Assembly: GCA_036940085.1 (NCBI GenBank)
Contig: JALLBK010000129.1
Location: 1 to 48,263 of the forward strand
DNA: 48,263 nt
Source: Discostella pseudostelligera
Taxonomy: Eukaryota; Bacillariophyta; Thalassiosirophyceae; Thalassiosirales; Thalassiosiraceae
Reading direction: 5' to 3'
Shown here in pieces: positions 30,095-41,203 of this stretch; within the stretch, counting starts at the first letter, position 1, and each line of letters opens with the position of its first letter. Under the pieces are notes generated by a model. It saw only the letters and a list, made by a program, of their open reading frames with translations, searched no databases and was not told where the DNA came from. The position numbers and the translations under genes are program-made.

Positions 30095-31423
30095 ATGTTC
30101 AACTCGGTCGTCGTTTCGAGACTTCCGACGTGGAAACTTCTGTACTGGATCATCATCCAAGAAATTATCTTATCAACTTCCGTGGCAGCATACAGTGGAT
30201 GCAATTATTTTGCAAGGAGTATAATTTATCAGAATCCGCTTTCAATCCGACGGCTATCGAATGATTTGATCTCTCGGAGGCGGATATGCAAGTGCAAAGA
30301 CTCGGATGACGATGCAGCAACACCGACATACACACCACCAATATATCACATCTCGACAACAGATTTACAATATATGAAACAAGCTATATCGCTTGCCCAA
30401 ATCGGATATGGTAACACCTTCCCAAATCCAGCAGTGGGCTGTGTCCTCGTTCGGCACAACGACGATTCCTCCTTGTCCCAGGATACTATTCTCGGAACTG
30501 GATTCCATCCAAAGGCGGGTATGCCACATGCTGAAATTTTTGCATTATTCGAAGCGTGTGGACATGTTGATGATGGGTCAGCAGCTTCTAGGTCTGTGAT
30601 GAGAGAACTACCAGACGACACTGCCGATTGTTCATTGAATCATGACGTTCTGAAACTTCTGGATATGTACAAATCAGAAGATGGCGCAAGCAAATTATTC
30701 AAAGACCACTTTGTTGATTGCAATGTCACAGCATACGTCACGTTGGAGCCATGCTGTCATACGGGTCAAACACCTCCATGTGCGTTATCGTTGGTAGCAG
30801 CGGGAATAAATCGAGTAGTTGTAGGATATAGAGATCCAAATCCAAGAGTGGACGGAGGAGGCATACAGCTATTGAAAAATTCGGGAGTTGAAGTTCATGT
30901 CTTGAGTCAAGATCATTCTCCAGAGGCAAAAATGTCCAATGAAGAAGTTAAGGTAGCAAAAGCATGCTCCGCATTGGTGAAATATTTCGTGAAGCGGATA
31001 TCACCCCAAACTGAACGTATGCAAAATCTTGATGACACCATCAATGGAAAGCATCGAAGGGCGCTACGAAGTATTGCAGGAAGGTTAAAAGCTGACGGAA
31101 CGATGCAAGAGGTATCATGGTCAAAAGACAAAAGTATCACAATCGACAACAATGAGGATGATGTTGACTATGCAAATCATGTTCCGATCGACAACCGATT
31201 CTTAGAAATGGTGGATCAGTACTTGTGGGATCATGAAATCGTTTTACTACGACTAAATAATGCAGTTCGGAAAAAGAAGGGTGCATCGGCACTCTCTTCT
31301 CGGATTGGGGAGATATTAAATGCCCACGTGGCGCAAGTGATTGGTCATACCGCATTGTTGTATCGGCCTGGCTCTCCTGCAGTATTGGATTTGAATGAGA
31401 TTGTCGATTCAATTCCTGACTGA
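30095..31423 (+). CDS. RibD-type pyrimidine deaminase fused to a CRM/YhbY RNA-binding domain
   Basis: The product has 442 residues in one exon. Residues 90-285 are the riboflavin-pathway deaminase: GYGNTFPNPAVGCVLV, MPHAEIFAL (His145, Glu147), VTLEPCCHTGQTPPC (zinc Cys220 and Cys229) and GYRDPNPRVDGGG. This enzyme deaminates the 2,5-diaminopyrimidine intermediate made from GTP. A 60-residue insertion separates the HAE and PCC motifs. The RibD reductase domain is absent. In its place residues 325-435 resemble a CRM (CRS1-YhbY) domain: HRRALRSIAGRL, then a long helix (NRFLEMVDQYLWDHEIVLLR) and HVAQVIGHTALLYRPG, against NVQVIGKTLVLYRP in bacterial YhbY. An N-terminal signal peptide ending SVAAYSG suggests plastid location. 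The deaminase call is firm; the CRM call is by eye. Confidence 0.85.
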   Translation: MFNSVVVSRLPTWKLLYWIIIQEIILSTSVAAYSGCNYFARSIIYQNPLSIRRLSNDLISRRRICKCKDSDDDAATPTYTPPIYHISTTDLQYMKQAISLAQIGYGNTFPNPAVGCVLVRHNDDSSLSQDTILGTGFHPKAGMPHAEIFALFEACGHVDDGSAASRSVMRELPDDTADCSLNHDVLKLLDMYKSEDGASKLFKDHFVDCNVTAYVTLEPCCHTGQTPPCALSLVAAGINRVVVGYRDPNPRVDGGGIQLLKNSGVEVHVLSQDHSPEAKMSNEEVKVAKACSALVKYFVKRISPQTERMQNLDDTINGKHRRALRSIAGRLKADGTMQEVSWSKDKSITIDNNEDDVDYANHVPIDNRFLEMVDQYLWDHEIVLLRLNNAVRKKKGASALSSRIGEILNAHVAQVIGHTALLYRPGSPAVLDLNEIVDSIPD

Positions 31424-31726
31424 ATTACCTTCATATCATTAAGCAATAGAGTTAAGAATGCCTCTACCCGCATGAACCGTGTTATTCCATGCGAACATTA
31501 TCAATAATCGAACGTCATGCATCAGAGTTGTCTTCGGATTTATTGAGCCGAGACCGTATTAGGTAGTTGAACCGGGCGATGGACAGGGCTTCCCGCCAAT
31601 ATGTGACGAGCGAAGGACAGGATCACCATCATCATCATGCACAATGCAAAATACCAGCAACGACAATGGACATTGCCGTTCCCTAACACCTTCGACCTTG
31701 TTCGGGTACCACGCAAACGAGATACC
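31424..31726. promoter_or_regulatory. Intergenic, promoter of the RPA49 gene
   Basis: The 303 bases include CTTCCCGCCAAT at 31589-31600, the reverse complement of the recurrent TTGGCGGGAA element, about 130 bases upstream of the RPA49 start. An in-frame upstream ATG at 31637 could extend RPA49 by 30 residues. Confidence 0.4.
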
Positions 31727-33309
31727 ATGTCATCCACCAGTGTTAGCCCCAAGAAGCGCAAGGCTCCATCTCGCACAACCGCCAAACATCCAGCATCCGC
31801 TCCTCCAAAAAGTCGCATAATATCTGCAACCACCGCCGTCGGTGTCGAAGTGACACCCATCAATCCAGAACATGATCCCATTGTCGTCTCATTCCCTCGC
31901 GGTGTTCCTGCCTCGATTGCCACCACCAGAGATTCAGATGACGTTGCTACCAATTCACCACCACGGTTTACATGTTCCAAGCTGAAAGAGTCTTCCTCTC
32001 GCGGACGAGTCATATCTGGTGAAGACAACGATTGCACCTACACTGCCTCGGCACAGGGTCGAGGACACGATGGTAGATTGACCAAGGTATATGTTGGCAT
32101 CTACAACAAAAAGTCCAAAACATTGAAATTAGTACCCGCTGCCGAGAAGGGGACGGTATTCGCATTGGAACAAAAAGTGAAAGGATATACACCCAATGTT
32201 GTCAATGGAAGTTTGCTCATCGGGGGTGCTCAGACACAAAATAATGATGCTGGGGTGACTATGGGGACTGTTAGTGCTGCAAATCAAGTCCAACTGCTCG
32301 TAGAAAGTTTTGGTAGTAGGAAGAAGCAAAAGGTAATGGCCAGTCGAGCAGCCAACAAGGTGAATATTCATAGTGTGGTTGGTTCGGGGGATGTTATGAT
32401 GAAAAGTGTAACAAAACAAGAGGGGATTAGTGCAGAGAATAAGAAGAAGATTGAGGAAGGTGGAGGTACAAAGGTACGTGATTTTCTTTTCTGCCCTGCA
32501 TGGTGTCAAACTTCTCTCCAACCATATTATCTTACATTTGCACTGTTTTTGTCACCCAGTTGAATGCCAACGATGCTGCTCTCGAGCAAGCGCGGATGAA
32601 ATTGCTACCACCCTACGACATTAATGCCGATGCACCCTCGAAAGTATACAACGCCCAAGTAATATCCGGTGATGCGGCATGGGATCAAGTGTCACGTATT
32701 GTTGAAAAGGTTCTTAAAACAAAAGAGAGCGAGAATGATCCAGATTGGATAGATGCACTCTTGGGTAAAAACAAGTCTCACCGTCCTCAATCCATTACCA
32801 ACCTATTATCAAACATCAATCCAACTACTCCTAAGAAAACCAAGAAAGGTGGAGGTGGTGGCGCCAATTATCGTATCAAGGTGGCATTCTTCCTCTTTTT
32901 GACGTTGAAATTTCATTTCAAACTTCAAAGAAAGAATGGTGTCATCGAGGGCGCAACTCTCGATGATTGCATCACTGAATTGTACGTTCCGCATGATGTC
33001 GCCGCTCGTTTGATCGAACTATTCGCCTCGGAAATGGATGGACCAAACAATGGGTATGTCATGTCCAAGCAACAAAAGAGCAAGTTAACAGCGTACATTC
33101 TTATTCTGTTCGTGATTGCCAGTGGAAATGAAATGAAGGTATCGAGTATTAATCAATTGTGCAGGGATATTAAGTTGGATGAGAAGGAGGCTATGCTTTT
33201 TCTGAGAGAGGCGGGATTTACGGTGAAGAAGAGTGGTGGGGGTGACATTGGTGTGAGTTTATCGGTGCCATTGACTTTTCCACCGCCCAAGCGTGGGAAG
33301 AGGACTTAG
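31727..33309 (+). CDS. RPA49: RNA polymerase I subunit RPA49 (2 exons)
   Basis: The exons are 31727-32473 and 32560-33309, giving 498 residues. The N-terminus has a nuclear signal (SVSPKKRKAPSR). Next comes the dimerisation part of A49 (DGRLTKVYVGIYNKKSKTL...), then ESFGSRKKQKVMASRAANKV, the conserved A49 segment. Exon 2 contains ARMKLLPPYDINADAPSKVY, which matches the linker (LPP...A..P..VY) of the family, followed by the C-terminal tandem winged helix (HDVAARLIELFASEMDG). A49 pairs with A34.5 and stimulates Pol I elongation and initiation on rDNA. The ATG at 31727 has a better context (accATGTC) than 31637. Confidence 0.85.
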
Positions 33310-33582
33310 TAAATATTATAACTACAAAGATATCGCTGAGTAGGACGCCTGAATTCATGTCGTGATGAATTGCGTTTCGATGGTATAACAATAAAAGAAG
33401 TAGCAATAACTTTGTTTAATGAAGGGTATGACTACGCCGATTTCTTCCGCATTGTCTATCCTCGGTATGATCGAAGATGTGATTGTTTGAGGTAAGCATC
33501 AAACCTTGACCGCCAATATGGTAGGAGTGATAATTTGATTCCTTTTTCTTTCCAACAGCGTCGCTGCATGTCCAGCTCTCCA
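33310..33582. other. Short convergent intergenic region
   Basis: These 273 bases lie between the 3' ends of RPA49 and EDC4. No gene is seen. Confidence 0.5.
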
Positions 33583-36500
33583 CTAAAGTAGGCCACGAAT
33601 TACTTGCATAAGTGTTTGCAACGGTCTTCGAAATGCAGGGTCGCACTCCGACATTTTCCCGTTGATATTCGCCAGAAGTTGCTCAATAACTCGTTTAACA
33701 TCTAATTTGTCCCGATTGCAAGAGAAGAATGATCGAACATAGATGATAGGTGAGAGAGGGTGAGATTCGTAACACTAGTTTGGTGAATAAAATTCAGCAT
33801 CACTTACGCCTTTCGATGAGCCCATTTGAAGGGTCAATCGTTACAGCGATCTCTTGCAACCAATTCAAAACGGTCTTGATATCATCAACCTCTGTTGCAG
33901 ACACTAAAACAGCACCCAACTGCTGCAAGAGGCATAACAAAATTGGTTGACTAATTGCCACTTCTCCGTTACCAAATACTGCCGCAGGGTGTGTAGTCTT
34001 GCATGCGAACAGAACAATTTCACCATCAGAGGCGGATAGGGCCTTGGTGAATGCCTCCTCAAATCGAGTGGCTCGGCAGAGTGCTTCGATTTGATCGCGT
34101 ACTTCTAAAGGCTGCGGAGTAAGTTCAACTTGCCTTGGAATTTCACTTTGATTCACACTGTTAGTGTTGACCTCATTACGGAGCTTGACAACTTCCGCTG
34201 CTAGCATGGCAACGGTCTCACTTATTTTCTTCGTTTCATTAGATAAGGCCTGTGTTGTCGATGCCAAGATGTTTGTTTGATTGACTGACAAATCCGCAAG
34301 TCCCTTCTCCAACGATGTGGAGGTTTGCTGGAACATTTGGCGCGTCGCTGCCTCGTACGCTGGGATCATGGCATCTCTCATCGTCTAGACGAGGAGAGGA
34401 GAACAACATGTAATTAAGATTTTAGCATAGTCGGAGTAAGAAACAATAACATTGAAACAGTGCAATTCTCATAATCTTTGAGGTACACACCTGGTGCAAT
34501 GAACTCATAATAAGCGGCTGCATGCTTTCCAAAGCATCCTTGGCCACCATCGCAACATTATCCTTGGCATGCTTCTCCAAACGATTACCAAGTTCGCCAT
34601 CCAAGCTTTTCTTCAATCCGTTGGACAAACCCGATGCAATCCCACGCTGTACCGCCTGTTCAGTTGCTTTTTCTGCATCTTTGAATGAAGAACTGATGGC
34701 AGATTTTACTTCTGAGGCGATGAATTTCTTCAACGACGAAAGAAGTTCAGTTTCATGGGATTTCAATTGAGAGGCGATGGAACGCTGCATTGCGGCTTCA
34801 ATTTCCGTAATATCCACTTTCAAACCAGAAGCAGCAGGCACATTGACGGCAGGCAATGCGGCGGTAGATAAAAGCTGAGCAGACGCTTCGTTGGCATCCC
34901 CACGCTGCAATATCTTCATTGGGGTGATAGGCTGTTTAGTGTCCGCCTTCTTAATGGCATCTTGCTTCTTTTGCTTCTTCAATATTGTTACTGGCTTGAT
35001 GGATGACGACGACACCACCTCGGCCACAGGCGTTTCGGACGCGGATGATTTCACAGGCTTCTCATTGAAAACATCTAAGTCGCTACTACTCTCGCTCAGG
35101 ATCTGCATAGGAGATAGGAGTGACAATGGTGAGGGAACGGACGGCAGTCCAAGGCCAGGAGGGAGAGCTAATCCTGGTGGCGCACTGGAAGCTCGGGCTG
35201 GAGTGGTCGAAGGTCGAGGATTGACAATTGCTCCCAACCAACTGGAAGCGGCGGAATCCGATAGTACTTCCTCCGTTGGAACAGCACTACTCTCATCGAC
35301 ATCCTCTTCGTCGTCACTATGATTGGTCGAGAACTCAGCGTTGGCCAAATCTTCTTCCCCCAAATCATAATCATCCTCAAAATCGCCCTCTTCAAACTCC
35401 TCCTCCTCCTCCTCTTCGTCTACCTCCTCTTCTTCTGCCTCCACTTCTCCATCTTCTTCCTCAGCATCGAAATCCAACAGCGTCACACCAGGTGCCAAAT
35501 CCATATCTGTACCACTATTTTCAGGAGCAGCACACATCTCCGCAGCCAGTGTTAGCTTCTGCACCGCCTTGCTTTGGATACAACACAAATCTACATCATG
35601 GTCTTCTTTCAACGCATTCTTCCGTCCTCCATCCGATGCAGCTGGACCATGACTGTCATCACTACTGGATGCGGAGACGGTGGGCGCTACACAAAATGAG
35701 TAAATGGGATGCACCACATTCAATGTAGTCACATAGTCGAATCCCTTGACAGCCACGGCAGCAGCGACATCACTTCCATCCGAACTCGCTTTCCATTCCG
35801 TCTCGAGATGCAATGCATGAAGCAATCCAGTTTTGCGTTCCGCCATTAACAAGAATGAGGATGGAGTTGTGGACTCCTCGTCGGTGTCCTTGATACTACT
35901 ATCCTTCAACGACAGTGGAGGTCGGTACGGTGCCGGACAAAGTTCCAAAGATATCATGTCAGATAGCGGGAAGCTGTTATCGTTGACATGATTGCGCAAT
36001 CCAAACACGCGCAGCCTTGTGGGAGAACCAATGACGGATTGATTGTTGTCCGAAGTAAAGGATGACCAAAGTGTAATGGTATGATTCATATCGGTACCAG
36101 TAATAAATGGAGGGGTAACGGCACGCGGAGTAGTCGATGATGCGTTGCTGATAGAATCTTCGTATCGGCCAAGGAAGAGGACGCGTGTTACTGCCCTTGC
36201 TGACCTTTTATTCTCATCACTTGCGTCGTAGTTTTCACGTCTGGAAGCCGAGGCGACATTTAACGTGGCATGGCAATCCACGATGCAAGGCTTCCCACTC
36301 TGTTGACTTTGAATAGTTGCAGCCCCAGCATTCCACAGACGGACACCTCCATCGTCATGTCCAGTTAACACAAATTTTCCATCCAAACTCGACCACGCAA
36401 TGTCATTCGCGCCCAACAATGCACTGTTATCACTACCATCACTGCCAAATCCAACAGAAAGAGCAGACATGCCTGCAATAGTCCCGCGAGTTGGATCGTA

Positions 36501-37265
36501 GATATTTGCCACCGCCCTTGCTCGCAATCCCGTATTCTTATCGTGAATAATGCTGCTTTCCCTATCGTCCAAGTTGCGATAGAGCACAGCAAATTGAGGA
36601 CAGAATGGGTTCCATATAATTCTTGCGTGGCATTCCATGTTGAACGTCCCCAGCTGGTGAGCATGCAAACTACCATCCGGCTTCACAGTAATGACCCAGG
36701 TAATAACACCAGCTGAGTCACCCATACCACCCACAGTAGCCAAGATATGTTGATGCATTAGCGGATCATCTGGTGGTAATCCTATGGAGGGGGGTTGGGC
36801 ACCACCTGCTGCAACTGCTGACTTGTTCCCAGGCAAATGTTTCTTAATACGATGCAACACTGCCAATTCCTTACGAATACCCTCCACCCCCCCAGAGCCC
36901 GATACACTCCCCTCCCCAAAAAAGGATGCATCGACCACAGCAACATGTTCATCGTGTCCCCGTAACAATATTTTGGCATTGGATTGTCGATGTATCACAC
37001 GAACTAGTCCTTTTTTGACTGCGTAGGCAACATAGGTGGAATTTACCGCGAGTAATCGTCCGGCAGTGGGTAGGCCCTGACCAGAATTGATGGTTGGTTT
37101 GAGTTTGTCATTACCAATACCATCGTTGGGAAGGGAGGAGAAGTGGGCTATGGGAGAGGCGCGGAGGGAGGGGAGTGGTACTAGACGATTGTTGTTGGCA
37201 GTGGCGGTGGTGTAGGCGTAGAGAGCGCCAGAGCCCATGGTGGAGGGAGGTAGTGGTGTCGTCAT
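33583..37265 (-). CDS. EDC4: EDC4/Ge-1 (VARICOSE-like) mRNA decapping scaffold (3 exons)
   Basis: Minus-strand exons are 37265-34491, 34384-33808 and 33701-33583, giving 1156 residues. Residues 1-530 form the WD40 domain (GRLLAVNSTYVAYAVKKGLV, ILLRGHDEHVAVVDASFF, DGKFVLTGHDDGGVRLW). A very acidic tract of about 60 residues follows (near 615-675), then a Pro-rich linker and a long helical region (residues about 800-1020, LKSHETELLSSLKKFI). The C-terminus is the conserved Ge-1 module: EALCRATRFEEAFTKALSAS, SQPILLCLLQQLG and PLQTLMQVIRGLL at the very end. EDC4 bridges DCP1/DCP2 in P bodies. The last exon was found by joining the GTAAGT donor at 33807 to an acceptor at 33702. Confidence 0.9.
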
Positions 37266-37800
37266 TTTTTCGCTGATCGAGACAGAGAAAAGATAGGGAG
37301 TTTGTGAATTATTTGAAGAGAGCAGACCCGGCCTGTTGCTTGCCTACCTGCTTGCTGCTGCTGCTGCTGCTGCTGCCAAAACGGTGGTCCTAGAGTACTA
37401 CTACTACTACCACTGCTCGAGATGATATGAGATTTGGAGTCAGCGGCGGAAATGGCTTTCATGACGATGAGCGATGTATTGGAGATGCAATCGATGGGTT
37501 GGGAGGCAAATCGTCTGTCTGGCGTCAGGATTTGGAGACGAGCGAATCTTTCGTCTGTCTGGTGTCCAGATGGCGCCATTTTTCGCCACCAATGAAATAA
37601 TCTTCCCGCCGGCCGGCCACGCATGAGCATGACCATGACACGACATGGCGGAAAATATTTCAGTAGGAATTCTGGATCAATATAGCGCTCCGAGCCATCC
37701 AACTCCTCCCATTGTCTTCGACTACCCGCATCTCATCTTCATCTATTGAATAAATATTAATAGGAGAGAATTTCGAGAGAGCGAGCGAGATCTAGCAAGA
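37266..37800. promoter_or_regulatory. Divergent promoter, EDC4 / TFIIB-like gene
   Basis: The 535 bases hold a (CTG)n run (37355-37377) that would lie in the EDC4 5' leader as CAG, two copies of CGTCTGTCTGG (37512 and 37552) and TTCCCGCC at 37603-37610. No gene is supported; a minus-strand frame across it is low complexity. Confidence 0.45.
37355..37377 (+). repeat. (CTG)n microsatellite
   Basis: There are about eight CTG units (CAG on the EDC4 strand), about 90 bases upstream of the EDC4 ATG. Confidence 0.85.
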
Positions 37801-40302
37801 ATGATGTACCACCCTGAACGAATTCCACGTGATCCGTACTACGAATACCATCGACCCTATTCCACCTCCTCGTCATCCTCATCATCTCCCACATGTCGTC
37901 CCTGTCCCATCTGCCAAGCACCACCCACCTCCTTCCACGCAGACACATCCTCCGGCGATGTAATTTGCACCAATTGTGGTGCGGTGCTGGATGAGAAACT
38001 TCGTGATGATGCAGCCGAATGGAGAGATTATTCCAATAATAGTAATAATGATACTGATGTAGGAGTGGGAAGGAAACGTGCCCGATGTGGTGATTCCATT
38101 GTTGATGAAACGAAATATATTGGTGGATTAGTGCCTACTAAAATTAGTTCTACTTGCTTCACCGGTGGTGGCGGTGGTGGTGCAGGAGGTAGGGAAGACA
38201 AGTTCAAATTAGCAACGATACGTCAACGTCTCAAACGGACACATAATGTAATTGAGAATCGAATTGTACAAGAACAGAAGGCAAGATATGCAGAAATAGT
38301 GTTGGATCGACAAGCTCGGGAGGCAAAATTACGGAGGGGAGAGACAGTATCAGTAGGGGAGGATGCGGATGGTGCAGGAGGAGGGATTGTAGTCGAGGGG
38401 GGCGATTATGAAGGGTTGATGCGTCAACGACAGGAGCAATCTTCTTTGCTATCACGGTCTTCAGCGTCAACAATACCATCATCTACAACGACAACGAGGG
38501 AACCAGCAAGTACTGTTGCTACTGATCATCATGAAGAGCTGGCCTACGCATCGGTAGAACATCCCAAATGGTCCCTTCCCGATACCCTACTCCTCTTTGG
38601 GACATTGGAGCAAGTGCGACATCATCTACCATCATCCCATCACGAAGATGGTGAAGGAGGAGGGTGGACACAAGTTACCCTCGACGATGAACGGTATGAA
38701 TGCAATAAACGAATCGATGCCAATACCCGCACCTCATTGCATCGACTATATATTGCTTATGATTTACTGGAACGGGCGGCACGTGCATTGGACTTGTATG
38801 GAGGGGGTGGTGGATCAGTCAGTAATGCAACGTTTCGACTAGCAGTAGCAACTTTGATCAAGTTTGTTATCACAAATGATGGACTTCGAGTGAGGGGTAT
38901 ATCCAGTGGAGGATTGTCTTCGTTTTCGACATTGTCGTTAGGAGATGGTACTCCTGCTACTACGACTTTGTCTTTGTTTGGTGGTGGGGGCATGGCATGG
39001 TCTACATTATTTGACGCTGAACCTGCCACCTCATTGTCGTCTTTACGATCATCCACGAAATCGACATCTCCATCGACTATATTGCATCGATTACGACAAT
39101 ATGCCTCATTGGGATCGGCAATACTCTACCTTGCCGCAAAAAGTACCGGAATTGGACGGACATTGACCGAGGTATGTTCGGCATTCGGGACTTTTGCCGT
39201 CATCAACTCGAACAATGGTAAAGGAGGAGGAGGGGGTGTTGCCGAGGAACCACTCGTCCGACCGAAATACTGTTCGCGTGCCATGCAAGAATTGAGGTCG
39301 GCGTTGCCGGATGTTGTTGCTTCGTTGCCTCAAGACGGAATCCCAGTAAAGAATGAGAGGGTGACATTGCCACCATCATCATCACAACTTCCACTCGACA
39401 TGGCGACCACCGATGGACACACACCCATCAAACTCGAATGCATTCCTGAAATTCCTAGCAGTAGCATCATCGACCATGGCGACATCGCATCCAATCCCAT
39501 CTCCGTGGTCTCAACGGAAGAGGCAGCATTAGTCGACTTGACAACTCGTATAGCTACTTCATTAGGCCTACCACCCATTGCCATACATGCCGCTGCAACG
39601 GTAACTCTGCAATGTGCAAGGGATGTCCAAATTCGTATGTCCTCCTCGAAGCGATGCATCGATAAAAAGCACATCCGACCTAGCCAAAGAAGTAGAAAGT
39701 TGGGTGGTGGTAATTGTGCTTCATTTTCGTTTCAAAATGGAGAATCTCCCGAAGTCATTGCCATTTCATCAATATTGCTGATGTGTACTGCGGGTGGGAC
39801 AATGCAACGGTTGGCACGTCAAGCAGTTAGTACTTCTGCATCATCATCAACATCTTCCTCTACATCGAGGAATCCAACAAAGATACTCGAGGTAGGAGAA
39901 ATGTCTGAAGATCTGAATGATGACTTTTTGACGTTTCCCAATGAGTCGAGGAGCTGGGATGCAATAAGTCCAGTCAAGATCGCCGGGGAGGTGAGCACTA
40001 CGAATTTCCATAAACCAATCAACGCTCTTTCACCGTGGGAAGCTTGGGACGATCAACCGCCATGGCATCGCGACATATCCCAAATGGAACAGTGTACGGG
40101 CATTCCGCGCAAGGTAATTGTGTCATTCTACTCCAAGGTTATCCACCCAAGACGACTGTTCTTGTTGGGTCTGATGAACAAGATGGAACAGGGATGTGAG
40201 ACGTTAACAACAACAAGGTCTAAGACGGCTGAAGCAACATCGGCAGGACTGCTGCACAACATTGTTGCTGCCGCACCGTTAATGTCACTGAGGAACCTCT
40301 GA
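37801..40302 (+). CDS. Unusually large TFIIB-like general transcription factor
   Basis: The product has 833 residues, against about 316 for TFIIB. The N-terminal zinc ribbon is clear: CPICQ (Cys35, Cys38) and VICTNCGAVLDE (Cys56, Cys59), followed by a B-reader-like AEWRDYSNNSNN...DVGVGRKRARCGD. A basic helical region (IRQRLKRTHNVIENRI) follows. The cyclin folds are only partly recognisable: LHRLYIAYDLLERAARALDL near 315, a second near 420 (LRQYASLGSAILYLAAKSTG) and the C-terminal CTGIPRKVIVSFYSKVIHPR. Gly/Ser/Thr-rich insertions separate them. It could be the main TFIIB, a Brf-like Pol III factor or a lineage-specific paralogue; the zinc ribbon alone does not decide. Confidence 0.75.
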   Translation: MMYHPERIPRDPYYEYHRPYSTSSSSSSSPTCRPCPICQAPPTSFHADTSSGDVICTNCGAVLDEKLRDDAAEWRDYSNNSNNDTDVGVGRKRARCGDSIVDETKYIGGLVPTKISSTCFTGGGGGGAGGREDKFKLATIRQRLKRTHNVIENRIVQEQKARYAEIVLDRQAREAKLRRGETVSVGEDADGAGGGIVVEGGDYEGLMRQRQEQSSLLSRSSASTIPSSTTTTREPASTVATDHHEELAYASVEHPKWSLPDTLLLFGTLEQVRHHLPSSHHEDGEGGGWTQVTLDDERYECNKRIDANTRTSLHRLYIAYDLLERAARALDLYGGGGGSVSNATFRLAVATLIKFVITNDGLRVRGISSGGLSSFSTLSLGDGTPATTTLSLFGGGGMAWSTLFDAEPATSLSSLRSSTKSTSPSTILHRLRQYASLGSAILYLAAKSTGIGRTLTEVCSAFGTFAVINSNNGKGGGGGVAEEPLVRPKYCSRAMQELRSALPDVVASLPQDGIPVKNERVTLPPSSSQLPLDMATTDGHTPIKLECIPEIPSSSIIDHGDIASNPISVVSTEEAALVDLTTRIATSLGLPPIAIHAAATVTLQCARDVQIRMSSSKRCIDKKHIRPSQRSRKLGGGNCASFSFQNGESPEVIAISSILLMCTAGGTMQRLARQAVSTSASSSTSSSTSRNPTKILEVGEMSEDLNDDFLTFPNESRSWDAISPVKIAGEVSTTNFHKPINALSPWEAWDDQPPWHRDISQMEQCTGIPRKVIVSFYSKVIHPRRLFLLGLMNKMEQGCETLTTTRSKTAEATSAGLLHNIVAAAPLMSLRNL

Positions 40303-41203
40303 TGGGCATCGATTATGTCTTTTTATGTGATGTTGTATGTCCCAGAGAACAGAGAGGTGCCTTTTGCGAGAGTGTGTGGCACAGTGCTCAATCTTAATGA
40401 GATTTAGAGTCCTTCACACACTATCCCTGGTAGTATTGATTGCAAATTGCTTGCTTTTTCTGGTCTTTGAATGATGAAATCATATTCTGGCCAACCCGGA
40501 TACGGTTTCTTCACACAGACATTTCACATCAGAATGGCTTTCAATATGCTCACGCACTTTGTTTTCTTTGCATTTGCTTCCTCCAACTAATGAAATTGTT
40601 GAGGCTCGACCGTATCTGTGGAGTGATGAACATGTGTAAGGTATGGTACTGTTTTGGTGAGTTGTCATCGACGGTATTCAATCAAACTTGCGATAGTCCA
40701 AGCTGCCCTTTGGGTCTAGGTAGAGGGATTGATTTGAAGTAAATCTGTTAACATTAGAGAAACCCCTCTCTGTACCCAACACCCTTCTGCTTGCGTTCAA
40801 CGAGATGTATCCTATCAGAGCAGAGAATGGGATATTGCTTTGCTTACTCCCTCTCCTCTCTCCTTCCCCCCTTGATCTCATGCTTGCATTGCTTGTGAGC
40901 TGCCGTGCTTGCTGAGCTTATTTGAATTCCACGTGGATTTCCCGCCATTCTCTCAGCTGTCTTCCCGCCATTTTCGATGGTGGAAGCGCTGACGCGAGCC
41001 TTCCCGCCATTTTGCCGCTGACGCTGACGTTCGTCTCTCGCTCGCGCGCTGCCGCTGCCCGCTGCACCGCTGCCCGCTGCGGCATCGGCATCTATCGGCA
41101 TCAAAGTCGAATGTTCATGATGATGTTCATTCCATTGCCTACGCATTGCTTGTTTGGATGAATTGATTGCAATTAGCAATTGGGGAGGAGTACACCTAGA
41201 GCA
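40303..41203. promoter_or_regulatory. Intergenic with three GGCGGGAA-type elements, promoter of the MetRS gene
   Basis: No gene is supported in these 901 bases. Three reverse-oriented elements lie at 40938 (TTTCCCGCCATT), 40961 (CTTCCCGCCATT) and 41000 (CTTCCCGCCATT). A CCACGTGG box at 40930 sits directly before the first. The cluster is 195-275 bases upstream of the MetRS ATG. Confidence 0.5.

Noticed and set aside
32881..32930. Possible intron in RPA49 at the hydrophobic FFLFLTLKFHFK stretch
   Set aside because: The frame is open and the segment is compatible with the family's helical core; no good donor/acceptor pair improves it.
37262..37702. 146-residue frame upstream of EDC4
   Set aside because: Contains the CAG repeat and low-complexity sequence; no conserved segment, so it is treated as leader or promoter.
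40440..40742. 100-residue plus-strand frame between the TFIIB-like and MetRS genes
   Set aside because: No recognisable features; probably chance.
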